From: Dallia pectoralis
Taxonomy: Eukaryota; Chordata; Actinopteri; Esociformes; Umbridae
Direction: 5' to 3'
Length of the DNA stretch: 64,000 nucleotides
NCBI GenBank assembly: GCA_029465975.1
Contig: CM055728.1
Span: forward strand, 4,237,908 to 4,301,907
Of the stretch, positions 51,101-55,778 are shown one piece after another. The first letter of the stretch is position 1, and each line of letters opens with the position of its first letter. Below the pieces are notes generated by a model, which saw only the letters and a program-made list of their open reading frames with translations, did no database searches and had not been told where the DNA came from. The translations under genes and the position numbers were made by a program.

Positions 51101-54100
51101 GAAGAGGGATCATATATTCCCAATATTTGCCCCTTTTACAAGTTACCAGTCAAATATAGAAGTAGTTCGTTATTTGCTAATTACATTTGTAACCACTGGG
51201 CTATTGCATGTATCAGAGACACTAAGCAAAAAAAAACAGACCCCCATGTGATTCTAAAGAGAAATGTGAGAATATGGTCTGAAGAGTCATCCGGAATGGT
51301 TGACTTTTGGAGAAAACCAAGGAAGGCTTTCTGTTTTCATTCTGTGTGTGAATCTACCACTCTCTATTCTGGTCAGTTTGCGCTGTTCTGTGAAGGTAGT
51401 AGTCAGTGGTTAAAGTGGGATTTGGCAGGTGGGGGAACCCTCAAATTTTGTGTAGATGCAAGAGGGAAAAATGACTCACCGTGGGACAACATAATGAGTA
51501 TTGTGGTATTGCAATACTTTTTGGGACAAGAGTGTGACAGTGGCACCAAGTATCACAATACTTATTCATTAGATATTTTAATGGTTTTAGTTTTGTCTAT
51601 GTACATCTACACTGACATGATGATGATACTACAGTAAAATTGCTGAACTCCACAATATGGAAAACAACCTTGTCCAAAACTGACTCAAATTTAACACACC
51701 AAAATGGCTGAAGGCAACTATAACAGAAATAAATCTCAACCTAGATCAGGGGTGGCGAACCAGTCAGAGAGACTAAGATACACATTTTTTTACTGTGTTA
51801 CATGGACAAAAATAATATTCAGAAAATAAAAGCTTAAAAACTATTTCAAAAGACATATTGTAGCAGCTGGCGGGGGGAATCGACCCCGCAACCTCTGGGT
51901 CTTCAGAACGGGCATTTAGTGGTAGAGGCGAGTAGTAGCTATTTGTTAAGTCGCGATTGCGCAATTTGAGTTAATTACATTGCTGCACAGTCCCAGAATA
52001 TGGTACATCGGTAAGCGTGTTAGTGAAGGCGGGGCCACGGGGTGATATTACGTTTTGATTGCAGAAAAACTCATTCAAAAGGAACACCAGGCTTGCTGCA
52101 TTTTGAACGCGTTTTTTTATCAATAGCCTTCCATCACTCTATCATTGATATTAATTAATCTATTTATTTAATAATTTATCTGAGGTGCCGGAACGCAGTC
52201 CCGGAACCGTTCCGGCCCACTTTAACCCCTGGTAGTAGTACACGGCATTGTACATGATCTTCTGTTTCTTTTGTCATGTCAAACAAGGACAGTTTTATTG
52301 CTTCTTTAATCAGGACAGCAGATTTCAGATGTTCCAAAATAATATTAAAAAGGTTTTCTAATGATCAATTAGCCTTTTAAAATGAAGAACTTGGATTAGC
52401 ATTCCATTGGGTCACAGGGCTAATTTATGCTCATTATGGGCCTCTACATGCCTATGTAGATATTCCATTACAAAACAGTTTATTAGTTATGTACAACATT
52501 AACAATGTCTACACTTTATCTCTGATAAATTGTATGGTATTTTGATAAGACAACAAATCTGCTTTTTTGTAAAAAAAAATTGACTCTTAACATTGGAACG
52601 GTAGGTATACAAACATACACAAACATTTTATATTGGGATAAAGGAAGTAAAGAACTTACTCCCAGAATTCAATTATGGGAGAACGGCCATCTGCTAGCTC
52701 CTCACATGTCAAGTTGCCGTAGGAAGTGTTTCCGATGGTACCGTTCAGGCAGTCTTCATGGTGAAATATTTCGATGCAGCTGGGCGTGTTCCAGGTGTTG
52801 TCACAAGTAGACCATGGCAGGGTAGAGTTAAAGGACTTGATGAAGTAGTAGAAGGCCCATGCTAGGACCATGATGTAGTAGGTGTTACAGAAAAACACTA
52901 TGACCATGGAGGCGTACCCAAGTCCTACAATGATCAAAGATTAATTAAGTGTATTGGTCTGAATTGAGGAGACAGAGCCTCCTCATACAAAATTAAAAAA
53001 AATTCTGTGAGAACATCGGAACTGTGTTGAAATGGAAAAAAAAGTTTTAAATCCTGGTAACAGAATATGTAAAAAAAAAATGCAGTTTACAATGTGAAGA
53101 CAGACCAACATTTCTCGCAGGATCTGTAGATAGCAAAATTACAGGCCTAGCAGAGCATCCCCAGAAAAAATACTCCACGTGTGTTGCTGTCTATGGTGGA
53201 GGTCTGATGACATGTCTCCGATTTAGAATGTATGGTGCATTATGAAGTGCAAAATAAGGCAACAAAGGCCAGGTACAGTTGCGCAGTTGAGGAAATGCAT
53301 ATTAGATACTATGGATCAAAATTTCACTTGTTAAACTTAACCATCTGGTTTCTTCAGTACCCAAATGTTTAATACGTTTTATTATAAAGAATAGGTGATT
53401 TTACATTGGTTAACAGTCTACTCTACCAACCTTTTGGAGTGAGTTGCAGTCATCAGATTTGAAGTGAGTGTATGTTCAAAAATAAATAAAAATCACAAAG
53501 TAAAACATCTAATAATGTGTTTTTAATATAGTTCACAGTGAATTGTATTTTCAAATTACACATTTTTTGCTTTCCCGTACTGTCATGTCCCCCAAATGTT
53601 TTTAAATTGTGGTTGTACATAATGTTAATCTGTCCAAATAGATTTAGTATTAAAAAATAGGTGGATTATGTAAATAATATGCTGTAATTGAATAGTTAAT
53701 TCCATATGGATAACAATTCACTTTTCAAATCCTTATTTCAAATCCAAATGGAAGCCAAAGATGCGAATGTCCAAATACTTTTGGAGTTCACTGTAAAAAT
53801 CAATTAGGTTCGTCTTTTAGACTCTACCAGGTGGGTTTTATCACCCTGGTAAAATTAGAAAACGGGTTTCCAAAACTTAAATAAAAATGTATTTCTATAT
53901 TTCTGTATAGGTTGCCGCCTCATGTTTAGGTTTGAGGACACTTTTACACATCAGAGCAGAATTTACACTGTCAATTGATTCACCAATGGAGGAATTACTG
54001 TGTAACAATCTAAGAAAAGTACCAGTTAATATTTTTTCATGGCTGCCATGCAAAATTCTGAAATGGGTAAATGTTTAGTACCTTTAAATAGAGGTGCAAT

Positions 54101-54213
54101 GTTCCACACATTGATGCTGCCTGCCTTCATAAACTGTCCTAAGGCAATCTCCAGGAAAAAGATTGGTATCCCACCCACAATGGCAATAATCAGGTAGGGT
54201 ATCAGAAACACTC
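15016..54213 (-). CDS. slc6a8: slc6a8, Na+/Cl- dependent creatine transporter, exons 2-13
   Basis: SLC6A8 imports creatine across the plasma membrane, driven by Na+ and Cl-, with the 12-helix LeuT fold. Twelve exons (1661 nt) join in one frame with consensus splice sites and cover TM2 to the C-terminus. Visible marks: GGIPIFFLE in TM2; FFCNTYYIM in TM3, with the cysteine matching Cys144 of the human creatine transporter; EL2 ending SPIIEFWE as in human SLC6A8; [18 protein letters not shown] in TM6; LGLDSQF in TM8, whose D-S pair belongs to the Na2 site of animal SLC6 proteins; and PWWGE before TM12. The tail ends FESVM, like VESVM in human. Exon structure equals the 13-exon human gene; exon 1 (N-terminus and TM1) is beyond position 64000. 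Introns are greatly enlarged by transposons. GABA and taurine transporters are excluded by the creatine-transporter-specific EL2 and C-tail. Confidence 0.95.
16060..17235 (+). mobile_element. Pogo-like DNA transposon derivative nested in the Tc1-like element
   Basis: The termini CCGTATTTTCCGGACTATAA (16060 on) and the exact inverse ending TCCGGAAAATACGG at 17235 are flanked by TA (16058-16059 and 17236-17237). Removing the element with one TA restores aactaagtattaag, the expected Tc1 host sequence, so the insertion is certain. It encodes one ORF at 16555-16899 and lacks the DDE catalytic domain. Confidence 0.88.
16555..16899 (+). CDS. Truncated pogo-like transposase: HTH DNA-binding domain plus acidic tail
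   Basis: An intact 114-codon frame from ATG 16555 to TGA 16897-16899. Residues about 8-50 resemble the Brinker-type HTH found at the N-terminus of fish pogo-like transposases (VIKYAAENGHRAAEIKFGVS, EKLVRDWRKAE). Residues about 60-100 are the start of the CENP-B-type HTH (RVHRWVLEQRAAGRGLSTV, KLRLHA). The frame then goes straight to an acidic end, DTEDEEFDGFIDFE, like the normal transposase C-terminus; the DDE domain between them has been removed in frame. The protein could bind transposon ends but could not cut DNA. Whether it is expressed is unknown. Confidence 0.65.
   Translation: METHQETSAPATVIKYAAENGHRAAEIKFGVSEKLVRDWRKAEVTLTVTKKTKKANRGLKARCPALEERVHRWVLEQRAAGRGLSTVKLRLHAQAVLFRSDTEDEEFDGFIDFE
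17690..18568. mobile_element. Candidate piggyBac-like MITE
   Basis: The left end CCTCTTCTTGACAGGGCTCCTG (17690 on; core CTTCTTGACAGG) and the inverse right end (CCACTTCTTGACAGGCGTCC read inward from 18568) agree at 19 of 22 positions. TTAA precedes the left end (17686-17689); the right flank is tttcaa, not TTAA, so the target duplication is imperfect. No transposase is visible. Confidence 0.45.
18569..19320. other. slc6a8 intron 12, no feature recognised
   Basis: AT-rich intron DNA; no coding or repeat signature was recognised. Confidence 0.45.
19330..19908. mobile_element. Probable hAT-type non-autonomous repeat
   Basis: It starts with gacccgagcccgacgggtcc and ends with a run of gtcgac/ttggtcga motifs and gacttaagttgacagccc, the inverse of the agggctgtcaactta end seen in many fish hAT repeats. 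The two ends do not match each other clearly, so this may be two adjacent elements. Confidence 0.4.
19947..20220 (-). mobile_element. Fragment of LTR-retrotransposon gag, inverted
   Basis: On the minus strand the frame reads SFEQLVEVAFLLDNLLAARS, a motif of Ty3/Gypsy fish gag proteins just after the capsid. It lies head-to-head with the plus-strand gag fragment that starts at 20336, so the element has been rearranged. Confidence 0.55.
20225..21400 (+). mobile_element. Ty3/Gypsy-type LTR retrotransposon remnant
   Basis: Plus strand: a probable LTR end with aataaacctgtg (20312 on), then a gag N-terminal frame at 20336-20938 containing SADLVPTVLSLLTGAALEWP, GELWSS and EKFLTMFIGKF; LSLLTGAALEWA-LW is a familiar capsid motif of fish Gypsy gags. 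Next, about 20940-21130 is leftover gag/untranslated sequence, a G-rich polypurine tract (21132-21140) and a probable start of the 3' LTR at about 21142. Protease, RT, RNase H and integrase are absent. Confidence 0.65.
21568..22233. mobile_element. hAT-type MITE with 8-bp target duplication at the slc6a8 exon 12 donor
   Basis: The 666-bp element begins CAGTGGCGG and ends (inverse) CAGTGGGGA; both ends carry a subterminal CAAGGGAAGCTC about 25 bases in. It is flanked by identical 8-bp copies ATACTGAC at 21560-21567 and 22234-22241. Eight-base duplications and CA..TG ends are typical of hAT transposons. The right duplication is, on the minus strand, GTCAGTAT: the first eight bases of slc6a8 intron 12. 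No transposase is encoded. Confidence 0.88.
22242..22412 (-). CDS. slc6a8: slc6a8 exon 12: TM12
   Basis: The acceptor ttttcacag precedes 22412. Fifty-seven codons: GIFLFHLLNYKPLTYNNTYM, YPWWGEVIGWCMALMSMLCI and PVSVLYKLCRSTGTFKE. The donor is GAG|GTCAGT after 22242. The first eight intron bases (22241 down to 22234) are one copy of an 8-bp target-site duplication made by a hAT-type element that begins at intron position +9. Read-through into this element would add 18 residues and then stop at TAG. Confidence 0.95.
22538..22638 (-). CDS. slc6a8: slc6a8 exon 11: TM11
   Basis: The acceptor aatttcacag precedes 22638 and the donor GCATG|GTCTGT follows 22538. It encodes ADRFMDDIARMIGYRPFPWM then KWCWSFITPCVCM. 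RFMDDI-MIGYRP and KWCWSF-TP are conserved SLC6 motifs. Confidence 0.95.
23148..23250 (-). CDS. slc6a8: slc6a8 exon 10: TM10
   Basis: The acceptor tgcattcag precedes 23250 and the donor TATATG|GTAAGA follows 23148. It encodes GGMYVFQLFDYYSASGMTLL then WQAFWECIVVSWVYG. GGMYVFQLFDYYSASG is a shared SLC6 signature around TM10. Confidence 0.95.
23354..23491 (-). CDS. slc6a8: slc6a8 exon 9: end of TM8 and TM9
   Basis: The acceptor ttatctag precedes 23491 and the donor ACACAG|GTATGG follows 23354. Forty-six codons: FVGVEGFVTGILDLFPGKNY, LRYRREISVGICC and FIIDLSMVTQ. FVGVEGFVTG is the conserved start of intracellular loop 4. Confidence 0.95.
23608..23720 (-). CDS. slc6a8: slc6a8 exon 8: EL4 and TM8 with Na2-site residues
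   Basis: The acceptor ttttcgacag precedes 23720 and the donor AGTCAG|GTAGGA follows 23608. It encodes PGLAFIAYPKAVSLMPVPPV then WAALFFFMLLLLGLDSQ. GPGLAF-AYP is a universal EL4 motif of the SLC6 family; LGLDSQ carries the Asp-Ser pair of the Na2 site. Confidence 0.95.
23740..24719. other. slc6a8 intron 7, no feature recognised
   Basis: Very AT-rich intronic DNA upstream of exon 8 with no repeat family or coding signal recognised. Confidence 0.5.
24720..25395. mobile_element. Degraded Tc1-like transposon
   Basis: Ends in opposite orientation: ttgttgccttacggcataaa (about 24748) and aggttgtaaggcaacatcat (about 25380). Internal sequence resembles non-coding and transposase-start parts of Tc1-like fish elements but has no frame left. 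Confidence 0.5.
25396..26235. other. slc6a8 intron 7 with a LINE-like tail at 25975-26075
   Basis: AT-rich intron. The piece cacatctcaagaggcaatgt and cctggttaaataatcctaaa (26010-26055) looks like an L2-type LINE 3' tail on the plus strand. Nothing else was recognised. Confidence 0.4.
26236..26391. repeat. Palindrome cluster built from one inverted unit
   Basis: Perfect inverted repeat with 36-base arms, 26236-26271 and 26285-26320, around a 13-base loop (26272-26284). The loop itself repeats the inner arm sequence GCAAGTCTATTGA. From 26324 to 26391 further shorter copies of the same unit (TCAATAGACTTGCTCACATA and its inverse GCATATGTGAG) follow in alternating orientation. Confidence 0.9.
27090..27560 (+). 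mobile_element. Tc1/mariner-superfamily transposase remnant
   Basis: Plus-strand frames with breaks resemble the DDE region of a fish Tc1/mariner transposase: ttctctgggctctgcctcat, ggaattgtgttttttggtcc, ggccaaagagaaaaaggaca, gtcatggtatgggtgtgtgt and acattttggagcaacatatg (LRANEE-like, SVMVWVCVSAHVWVT, TFWSNICCHPD). The C-terminal half of the same family is at 53150-53530. Confidence 0.6.
27600..28829 (+). mobile_element. hAT-type element fragment with BED zinc finger ORF
   Basis: The right end, reading inward from 28829, is gggttgccaactttgtcact, a typical fish hAT terminus. It lies 85 bases after the stop of a 93-codon ORF. A matching left end was not found, so the left limit is uncertain. 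Confidence 0.5.
28463..28744 (+). pseudogene. N-terminal BED-type zinc finger of a hAT transposase (truncated)
   Basis: Frame of 93 codons: LCSYNKNWEEKNTWIKPVSS then FCTLCRREFSVAHGG and NKHASAEMHKKA. The C-x2-C ... H-x5-H pattern (CTLC and HASAEMH) fits a BED finger, the DNA-binding head of hAT transposases and related host genes. The frame stops after IAASEA, where full proteins continue into the RNase H-like catalytic domain, so this is a truncated remnant. Confidence 0.6.
28829..28848. repeat. (AC)n microsatellite
   Basis: About ten AC units directly after the hAT terminus. Confidence 0.85.
29069..31571. mobile_element. hAT-like repeat with internal minisatellite, copy A (composite)
   Basis: The ends CAAGGGCATAGGTTT (29069 on) and the inverse CCTACGCCCTTG (to 31571) match copy B at 46.9-48.5 kb. 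The left-end sequence (ggggacatgtccccaccatt, actttaacatgaca) occurs twice, at 29097-29165 and again at 30601-30665, with about 1.4 kb of unrelated DNA between, so a second insertion or duplication has happened. No clear target duplication. Confidence 0.55.
30767..30930. repeat. Short minisatellite, three ~55-bp units, inside copy A
   Basis: Three tandem copies of a unit containing TATAGTATGTGTTACTCAGG and ATATTGTTACAGCTAAACCT. The same unit is expanded to about 14 copies in copy B at 47071-47815. Confidence 0.85.
31572..32129. other. slc6a8 intron 7, no feature recognised
   Basis: AT-rich DNA; an (AAT)n stretch is at about 31608-31622. Confidence 0.45.
32130..32930 (-). mobile_element. Tc1-like transposon remnant with transposase HTH
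   Basis: Minus strand 32936-32745 reads GALNASKTGRKKSISEIAGT then LGMAKLTVWYILRKKEHTG, the first helix-turn-helix of a Tc1-like transposase. The rest is degraded. An L2-like 3' tail (ttaaccaggtaggctgattg, about 32570) is inserted within it. Confidence 0.6.
32931..33885 (+). mobile_element. CR1/L2-type LINE 3' fragment, copy 3
   Basis: Plus strand, broken frames: SADNNLAINAKKTKELIVDY (32937 on), FNETTVERVASKKF, TNCDSLVQW, then 33370-33480 SGKHYRSLLTHTSRIGNSFF and ATAVNMRNS. These match the RT C-terminal part of fish CR1/L2-like LINEs (NLALNVNKTKELIVDFRR, SGKRYRSLRTRTSRMGNSFF). The 3' UTR runs to about 33885, ending caatgacaagttgaat. Confidence 0.75.
33970..34235 (+). mobile_element. Tc1-like transposon 3' remnant
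   Basis: Plus-strand DNA resembling the end of salmon-type Tc1 transposase: gagtggcccagccag, aatccaatctg, gcgtgcaaagctgatagggg, attcccaaaaagac and acttctacaaaatactgagt. The frame is destroyed. Confidence 0.65.
34236..36193. other. slc6a8 intron 7, no feature recognised
   Basis: AT-rich intron with no recognised element. Short runs of CA repeats occur around 35790-35890. Confidence 0.5.
36422..36546 (-). CDS. slc6a8: slc6a8 exon 7: TM7 and start of EL4
   Basis: The acceptor tgtttag precedes 36546 and the donor ATCAG|GTATGC follows 36422. It encodes DAFMLALINSGTSFFAGFVV then FAILGFMANEQGVDISQVAE and SG. The TM7 motif LINSGTSFFAGFVVF is nearly identical to human. An intron of about 12.7 kb follows. 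Confidence 0.95.
36639..36742 (-). CDS. slc6a8: slc6a8 exon 6: TM6, substrate and ion site
   Basis: The acceptor tttgctag precedes 36742 and the donor TACAA|GTAAGT follows 36639. It encodes [20 protein letters not shown] then TALGSYNRFHNDCYK. The unwound part of TM6 ([18 protein letters not shown]) forms much of the substrate, Na1 and Cl- sites in the family. Confidence 0.95.
36830..37748 (+). mobile_element. Tc1-like transposon with internal inversion and SINE insertion
   Basis: The plus-strand start of the transposase region (ggatctgagcgactttgaca, then tgggtcagagcatctccaaa) is followed by a segment at about 37076-37320 in the opposite orientation; its minus strand reads FQQDNVHCHKAKVVQEWFEE, the second catalytic Asp region of Tc1. 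The plus orientation then resumes with ttggcctccaaattacccag (37349 on) and, after a SINE, atctctgggatgtgctggac. So about 250 bp has been flipped within the element. Confidence 0.75.
37375..37512 (+). mobile_element. tRNA-derived SINE, copy 1
   Basis: Starts GGAGAAGGTGGTAGCTCAGT; A box-like TAGCTCAGTGGTAGAGTGC and B box-like GGGTCCAATCCCC give a pol III promoter. It folds only loosely as a tRNA and is followed by a body ending aataaaggtagaataaaaaa. It sits inside a Tc1 element between ccagat and cccaatcg. Confidence 0.75.
37749..38828. mobile_element. Tc1/mariner-type element, non-autonomous
   Basis: The left end gtacactaccattcaaaagt (37750 on) and the right end, inverse of acttttgaacattac (38814-38828), are imperfect inverted termini of a common fish Tc1-like family. 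Internal pieces such as gggttgagatctgatgacag (38090) are degraded transposase. The right end is about 45 bases from the slc6a8 exon 5 donor. Confidence 0.6.
38871..39005 (-). CDS. slc6a8: slc6a8 exon 5: TM5 and extracellular loop 3
   Basis: The acceptor ttctgtacag precedes 39005 and the donor CACAG|GTGAGG follows 38871. Forty-five codons: IVYFTATFPYVVLIILLVRG, then VTLPGAYDGIIYYIKPDWSK and LGEAQ. GIIYY-KPDWSKL is typical of the SLC6 loop before TM6. The end of a Tc1-like element lies only about 45 bases into the downstream intron. Confidence 0.95.
39690..39915 (+). mobile_element. Terminal fragment of a Tc1-like element
   Basis: Contains acagtatctcataaaagtga, gtacacccctcacattttgt and tggcaacaaaagtggataca, the non-coding 5' end of a widespread fish Tc1 family. 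The transposase part is absent. Confidence 0.65.
40270..40647 (+). mobile_element. hAT-like non-autonomous repeat, copy 1
   Basis: The end tcgattcccggccctag and the preceding ttatgcgattaattagttaa are shared, in inverse orientation, with the copy at 58907-59285, as is the internal ggttgcacctcacactttgt. Confidence 0.6.
40648..40708. repeat. (TA)n/(CATA)n microsatellite
   Basis: Alternating tatata and cacata/cata runs next to the left end of the Tc1-like element at 40708. Confidence 0.9.
40708..42714 (-). mobile_element. Tc1-like transposon carrying a nested hAT-like element
   Basis: The inverted ends are CACTCACCTAAAGGATTATT at the left and the inverse, aataatcctttaggtgagtg, at the right. The minus strand carries a decayed Tc1 transposase: start region near 42560 (MGKKGDFSNFERGM-like), HTH near 42480-42380, and DDE pieces at 41300-40930 such as HSDCRVRIWRKQNENMD and GGGVMVWGMFSWHTLGPLVP. 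Frames are broken. A 778-bp element at 41533-42310 interrupts it. Confidence 0.78.
41533..42310. mobile_element. Nested DNA transposon with CAGGCATGAAAA termini
   Basis: The 12-base terminal inverted repeats CAGGCATGAAAA (41533 on) and TTTTCATGCCTG (to 42310) are flanked by AAAGTT on both sides (41527-41532, 42311-42316). Joining the flanks restores gtcaaagttgctcttctatc, as expected for the host Tc1 element. The right half has a G/C palindrome, GGGGGAGCATGCCCCCGGAC (about 42230). No transposase; the superfamily is uncertain (hAT-like ends but a 6-bp duplication). Confidence 0.75.
42840..42966 (-). mobile_element. tRNA-derived SINE, copy 2
   Basis: The minus strand from 42966 reads gaggagttggtagctcagtg, then tagagtgcatgc, and a B box gggttcaatcccc, with a tail ctcaatcggcctacctggtt like the 3' end of L2-type LINEs. 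Such a shared tail suggests the SINE borrows the LINE machinery. Confidence 0.78.
43023..43155 (-). CDS. slc6a8: slc6a8 exon 4: TM4
   Basis: The acceptor cctccaatag precedes 43155 and the donor GCAAG|GTAAGT follows 43023. It encodes NKVLNISEGLNYPGSINWEL then MLCLMAVWVMVYFCVWKGV and KSTGK. VYFCVWKGVKSTGK is conserved with mammalian SLC6A8. Confidence 0.95.
43397..44231. mobile_element. hAT transposon derivative, 835 bp, with 8-bp target duplication
   Basis: The ends CAGAGGTGAAAG and the inverse ctttccacctctg are flanked by CCACTATG on both sides (43389-43396 and 44232-44239). Subterminal stretches are full of aagtac/gtact motifs. The internal frame 43740-43934 holds LEELFTYRGRKGDSVQMQCK then LCLPSAV, the start of a BED-finger-type hAT transposase; the rest is deleted. 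It lies in slc6a8 intron 3, about 230 bases upstream of exon 4. Confidence 0.85.
44440..44825 (+). mobile_element. Tc1-like transposon remnant
   Basis: Plus-strand terminal and spacer sequence of a common fish Tc1 family: gtatttagtcagccaccaat, tcaactatgagagacaaaat, tggtggaaaataagtatttg and the transposase start region atggccaagaccaaagagct. No catalytic part is left. Confidence 0.65.
44926..45056. repeat. 67-bp direct tandem duplication
   Basis: The segment at 44926-44992 (AAATGTAATAAATTGCTTGT...) is repeated almost perfectly from 44993, including tcttgaaccatataaataca. Confidence 0.9.
45240..45500 (+). mobile_element. L2-type LINE 3' fragment
   Basis: The plus-strand pieces read (F)KSRLKT-like IQVKNITLFTCL, matching the end of fish LINE RT proteins (FKSRLKTHLFSHVY), followed by a T-rich 3' UTR. 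Frame broken. Confidence 0.45.
45606..46006 (+). repeat. Interspersed repeat of unknown class
   Basis: Contains accaagatggcggc, gactggcagacaagaacgg, cttggatgcccttgaggtaa and the tail gaactattcctttaa, a dispersed sequence type in teleost genomes. No coding frame. Confidence 0.4.
46878..48522. mobile_element. hAT-like repeat with internal minisatellite, copy B
   Basis: About 1.65 kb, flanked by 8-bp copies ACCAGAAC (46870-46877 and 48523-48530). The ends resemble each other as inverted repeats (GGTGTAGGTTT left, inverse of aaacctacgccc right). It contains gtacatgtccccaccatta at the left, gggggatgtccccaccaaag at the right and a 53-bp minisatellite between. No transposase frame is visible. Confidence 0.72.
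47071..47815. repeat. 53-bp minisatellite, about 14 copies
   Basis: The unit TATAGTATGTGTTACTCAGG, ATATTGTTACAGCTAAACCT, ATCTTCTGTAATC is repeated head-to-tail with few differences; left-hand copies differ more (ttaggata, aaatttagc), central ones are nearly identical, which suggests recent expansion. Confidence 0.92.
48694..48830. repeat. Direct duplication, 75-bp period
   Basis: gcaacagagcaatatctagt through aagggcaatgtccac/g occurs at 48694 and again at 48769 in the LINE 3' UTR. Confidence 0.85.
49509..50213 (+). mobile_element. Solo-LTR-like insertion containing a minisatellite
   Basis: The insert of about 705 bp splits the LINE RT sequence. AAGTC occurs on both sides (49504-49508, 50214-50218), consistent with a 4-5 bp target duplication. 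It begins TGTTATGG and ends near CCA, and has AATAAA at 50134-50139, as expected for an LTR on the plus strand. No internal retrotransposon genes are present. Confidence 0.6.
49720..50043. repeat. 26-bp minisatellite, about 12 copies
   Basis: The unit TGACCAACTGTCTTTCTGTA TAATAC is repeated with only A/G changes and one inserted T. Because 26 is not a multiple of 3 and the minus-strand unit has no stop, all three minus frames are open here; they are not genes. Confidence 0.95.
50471..51030. other. slc6a8 intron 3, no feature recognised
   Basis: A GC-richer segment at 50480-50690 (cgcccggagtagtgagaagc) may be part of a DNA transposon but could not be placed. Confidence 0.35.
51033..51160 (+). 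mobile_element. LINE reverse transcriptase C-terminal fragment
   Basis: The plus strand reads LAVVQNEAARLLTGTRKRDH then IFPIFAPF, matching fish L2/Rex-type LINE RTs (LVQNAAARLLTGTRKRDHITP). Short and broken. Confidence 0.7.
51161..52655. other. slc6a8 intron 3 with possible hAT ends
   Basis: Contains caggggtggcgaacc at 51752 and the inverse aacccctg at about 52224, both hAT-like termini, but their flanks do not match and they may belong to different elements. A tRNA-like piece lies on the minus strand around 51930-51870 (gggtcgattccccccgccag). Nothing else was recognised. Confidence 0.35.
52660..52924 (-). CDS. slc6a8: slc6a8 exon 3: TM3 and extracellular loop 2
   Basis: The acceptor cattgtag precedes 52924 and the donor GGGA|GTAAGT follows 52660. 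It encodes TM3 (GLGYASMVIVFFCNTYYIM) and the large EL2 with the C-x8-C pair (CDNTWNTPSC). EL2 has four N-glycosylation sequons, NST, NGT, NTS and NLT. The loop ends SPIIEFWE. Confidence 0.95.
53150..53800 (+). mobile_element. Tc1/mariner-superfamily transposase C-terminal remnant
   Basis: Degraded plus-strand sequence ending a transposase of the family seen at 27.1 kb: atggtgcattatgaagtgca, caacaaaggccaggtacagt, agtacccaaatgttta, followed by a non-coding end with atacttttggagttcactgt. Confidence 0.55.
54082..54213 (-). CDS. slc6a8: slc6a8 exon 2: TM2
   Basis: The acceptor ccctcacag precedes 54213 and the donor AAAG|GTACTA follows 54082. It encodes VFLIPYLIIAIVGGIPIFFL, then EIALGQFMKAGSINVWNIAP and LFKG. 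GGIPIFFLE and LGQF are hallmarks of TM2 and intracellular loop 1 in the SLC6 family. It begins with two bases of a glycine codon, so the missing exon 1 must end in one base (G). Confidence 0.94.
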
Positions 54214-54259
54214 CTGTGAGGGAGAACAGACCAATAAACAGATCAATGGAACATTTGAG

Positions 54260-55775
54260 CAATGCATTACTTAGTTTGCAAAATGAAAATTATAAAATGT
54301 CAAGTATGAAATATCCTATAGTACTAGTATACAATTTCATTTTAAGAGGCTGCAGCCTTATCCAAAAGTGAAGACAAAAAGTTACATATTCTGAAATAAA
54401 TAAATGGGTCAATGACGTACGAGTCAAATTGGTCAAAAATGTAGTGTTTAGTGTACACAAATTCATATTAAACGATTTAATTGTGTTTTAGATTTGTATC
54501 AACTAGATGAATTGGCCGTGGCTTTAAAAAATCGAATGTGGTGCCGTGCCTTCTCTTAATACAAATACATTTTCCTTAAAATATGTTTGTTCTAAAATGT
54601 CAGTTGCCTTGGATTAAATTAAAAGACTTATTTTTCCTCTAAATCACAACAAGCTGATAGAAATGTTTTTAAAATTCCATTCACTCAAGCATACTGGATC
54701 AGTGAATGATATTTCAGCTACAGATATTTAATTTGGAATTTAAATAGAGTTATTACTAATATTGCTCGCACCACATGACGAGCAGTTGCTCCAATTGACA
54801 TTAAGAGCTCATATAGTCATACATCTATTTAAAAAGGATCTATAAAATGATCAATTCCATAAAAAAATAATAGAAACCATATTTTCTAAACATTTTAAAA
54901 AAATATCACAAACATTGCAAACCAGCGCAGCACACATTTATAGCTTTGCTTTTAACAAACATTTAATTTAACTTGGCAATCATGTTTCAGAAGGGTATCT
55001 TAAATGTTCACGTGAAAGTTGTGTACATGGTGTTAACTGCAGGCTTTTCTTTATTCCCAGCTATTACTGAACCTTGCCCAATCTTGGCTGCTCAACTCAG
55101 ACTGGCATAAGGTTGCTGGCCCAGGTTCTGAGATGACAGCATGAAATCTTTCTTACAGTAGAAAATGAAATGTGGAATTTGTGGTCACATGAATATATTT
55201 TCTTTTCTGGTGGAAGAAAATGTAATGTAATATAGCATCATGCCATAAACTTTATTATGGATGCATAACAGATGACAGCAGAGGAACATTTTAACGAAAA
55301 AATGAATTTCCTCCAGGTAATGAAATCTATCATAGAAAACACTTTGCAATGGTCGCACCACAAAATATTTGGTCACACCACATGATTTCAATGTTTGGTT
55401 AAAATTTACAAGCACATTATTGGCTACCTAAACAAAACATCCAAGCTTCCCAAAAAAGTCTCTATGAAATTTTATATAAAAACCATATCTCTAGAAAAAA
55501 CAATTTTTAAAGTTATTTTTAGGTCATACCACATGATATCGTAATATTTTCTTCTTAATTTGAGAAGAAAGTGTATTTGAGAGAAATACACTTTCTGTAT
55601 TTTGAAATATATTTATATTTTAAATGTAGTTATTTGAATGAAATATGAACATTATTCCAAAAAGCATGTAGGTTATTATTGTTTTGCTTTAAGTTACATA
55701 ACATTTACCATCAATCTAGGCACTTATCTAGAAGTTAAAGTTAAACACCCCTGTGATATGACTTTTTGCCAAACA
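54260..55775. other. slc6a8 intron 1, no feature recognised
   Basis: Very AT-rich DNA upstream of exon 2. No coding or repeat signature was recognised. Confidence 0.5.
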
Positions 55776-55778
55776 AAA

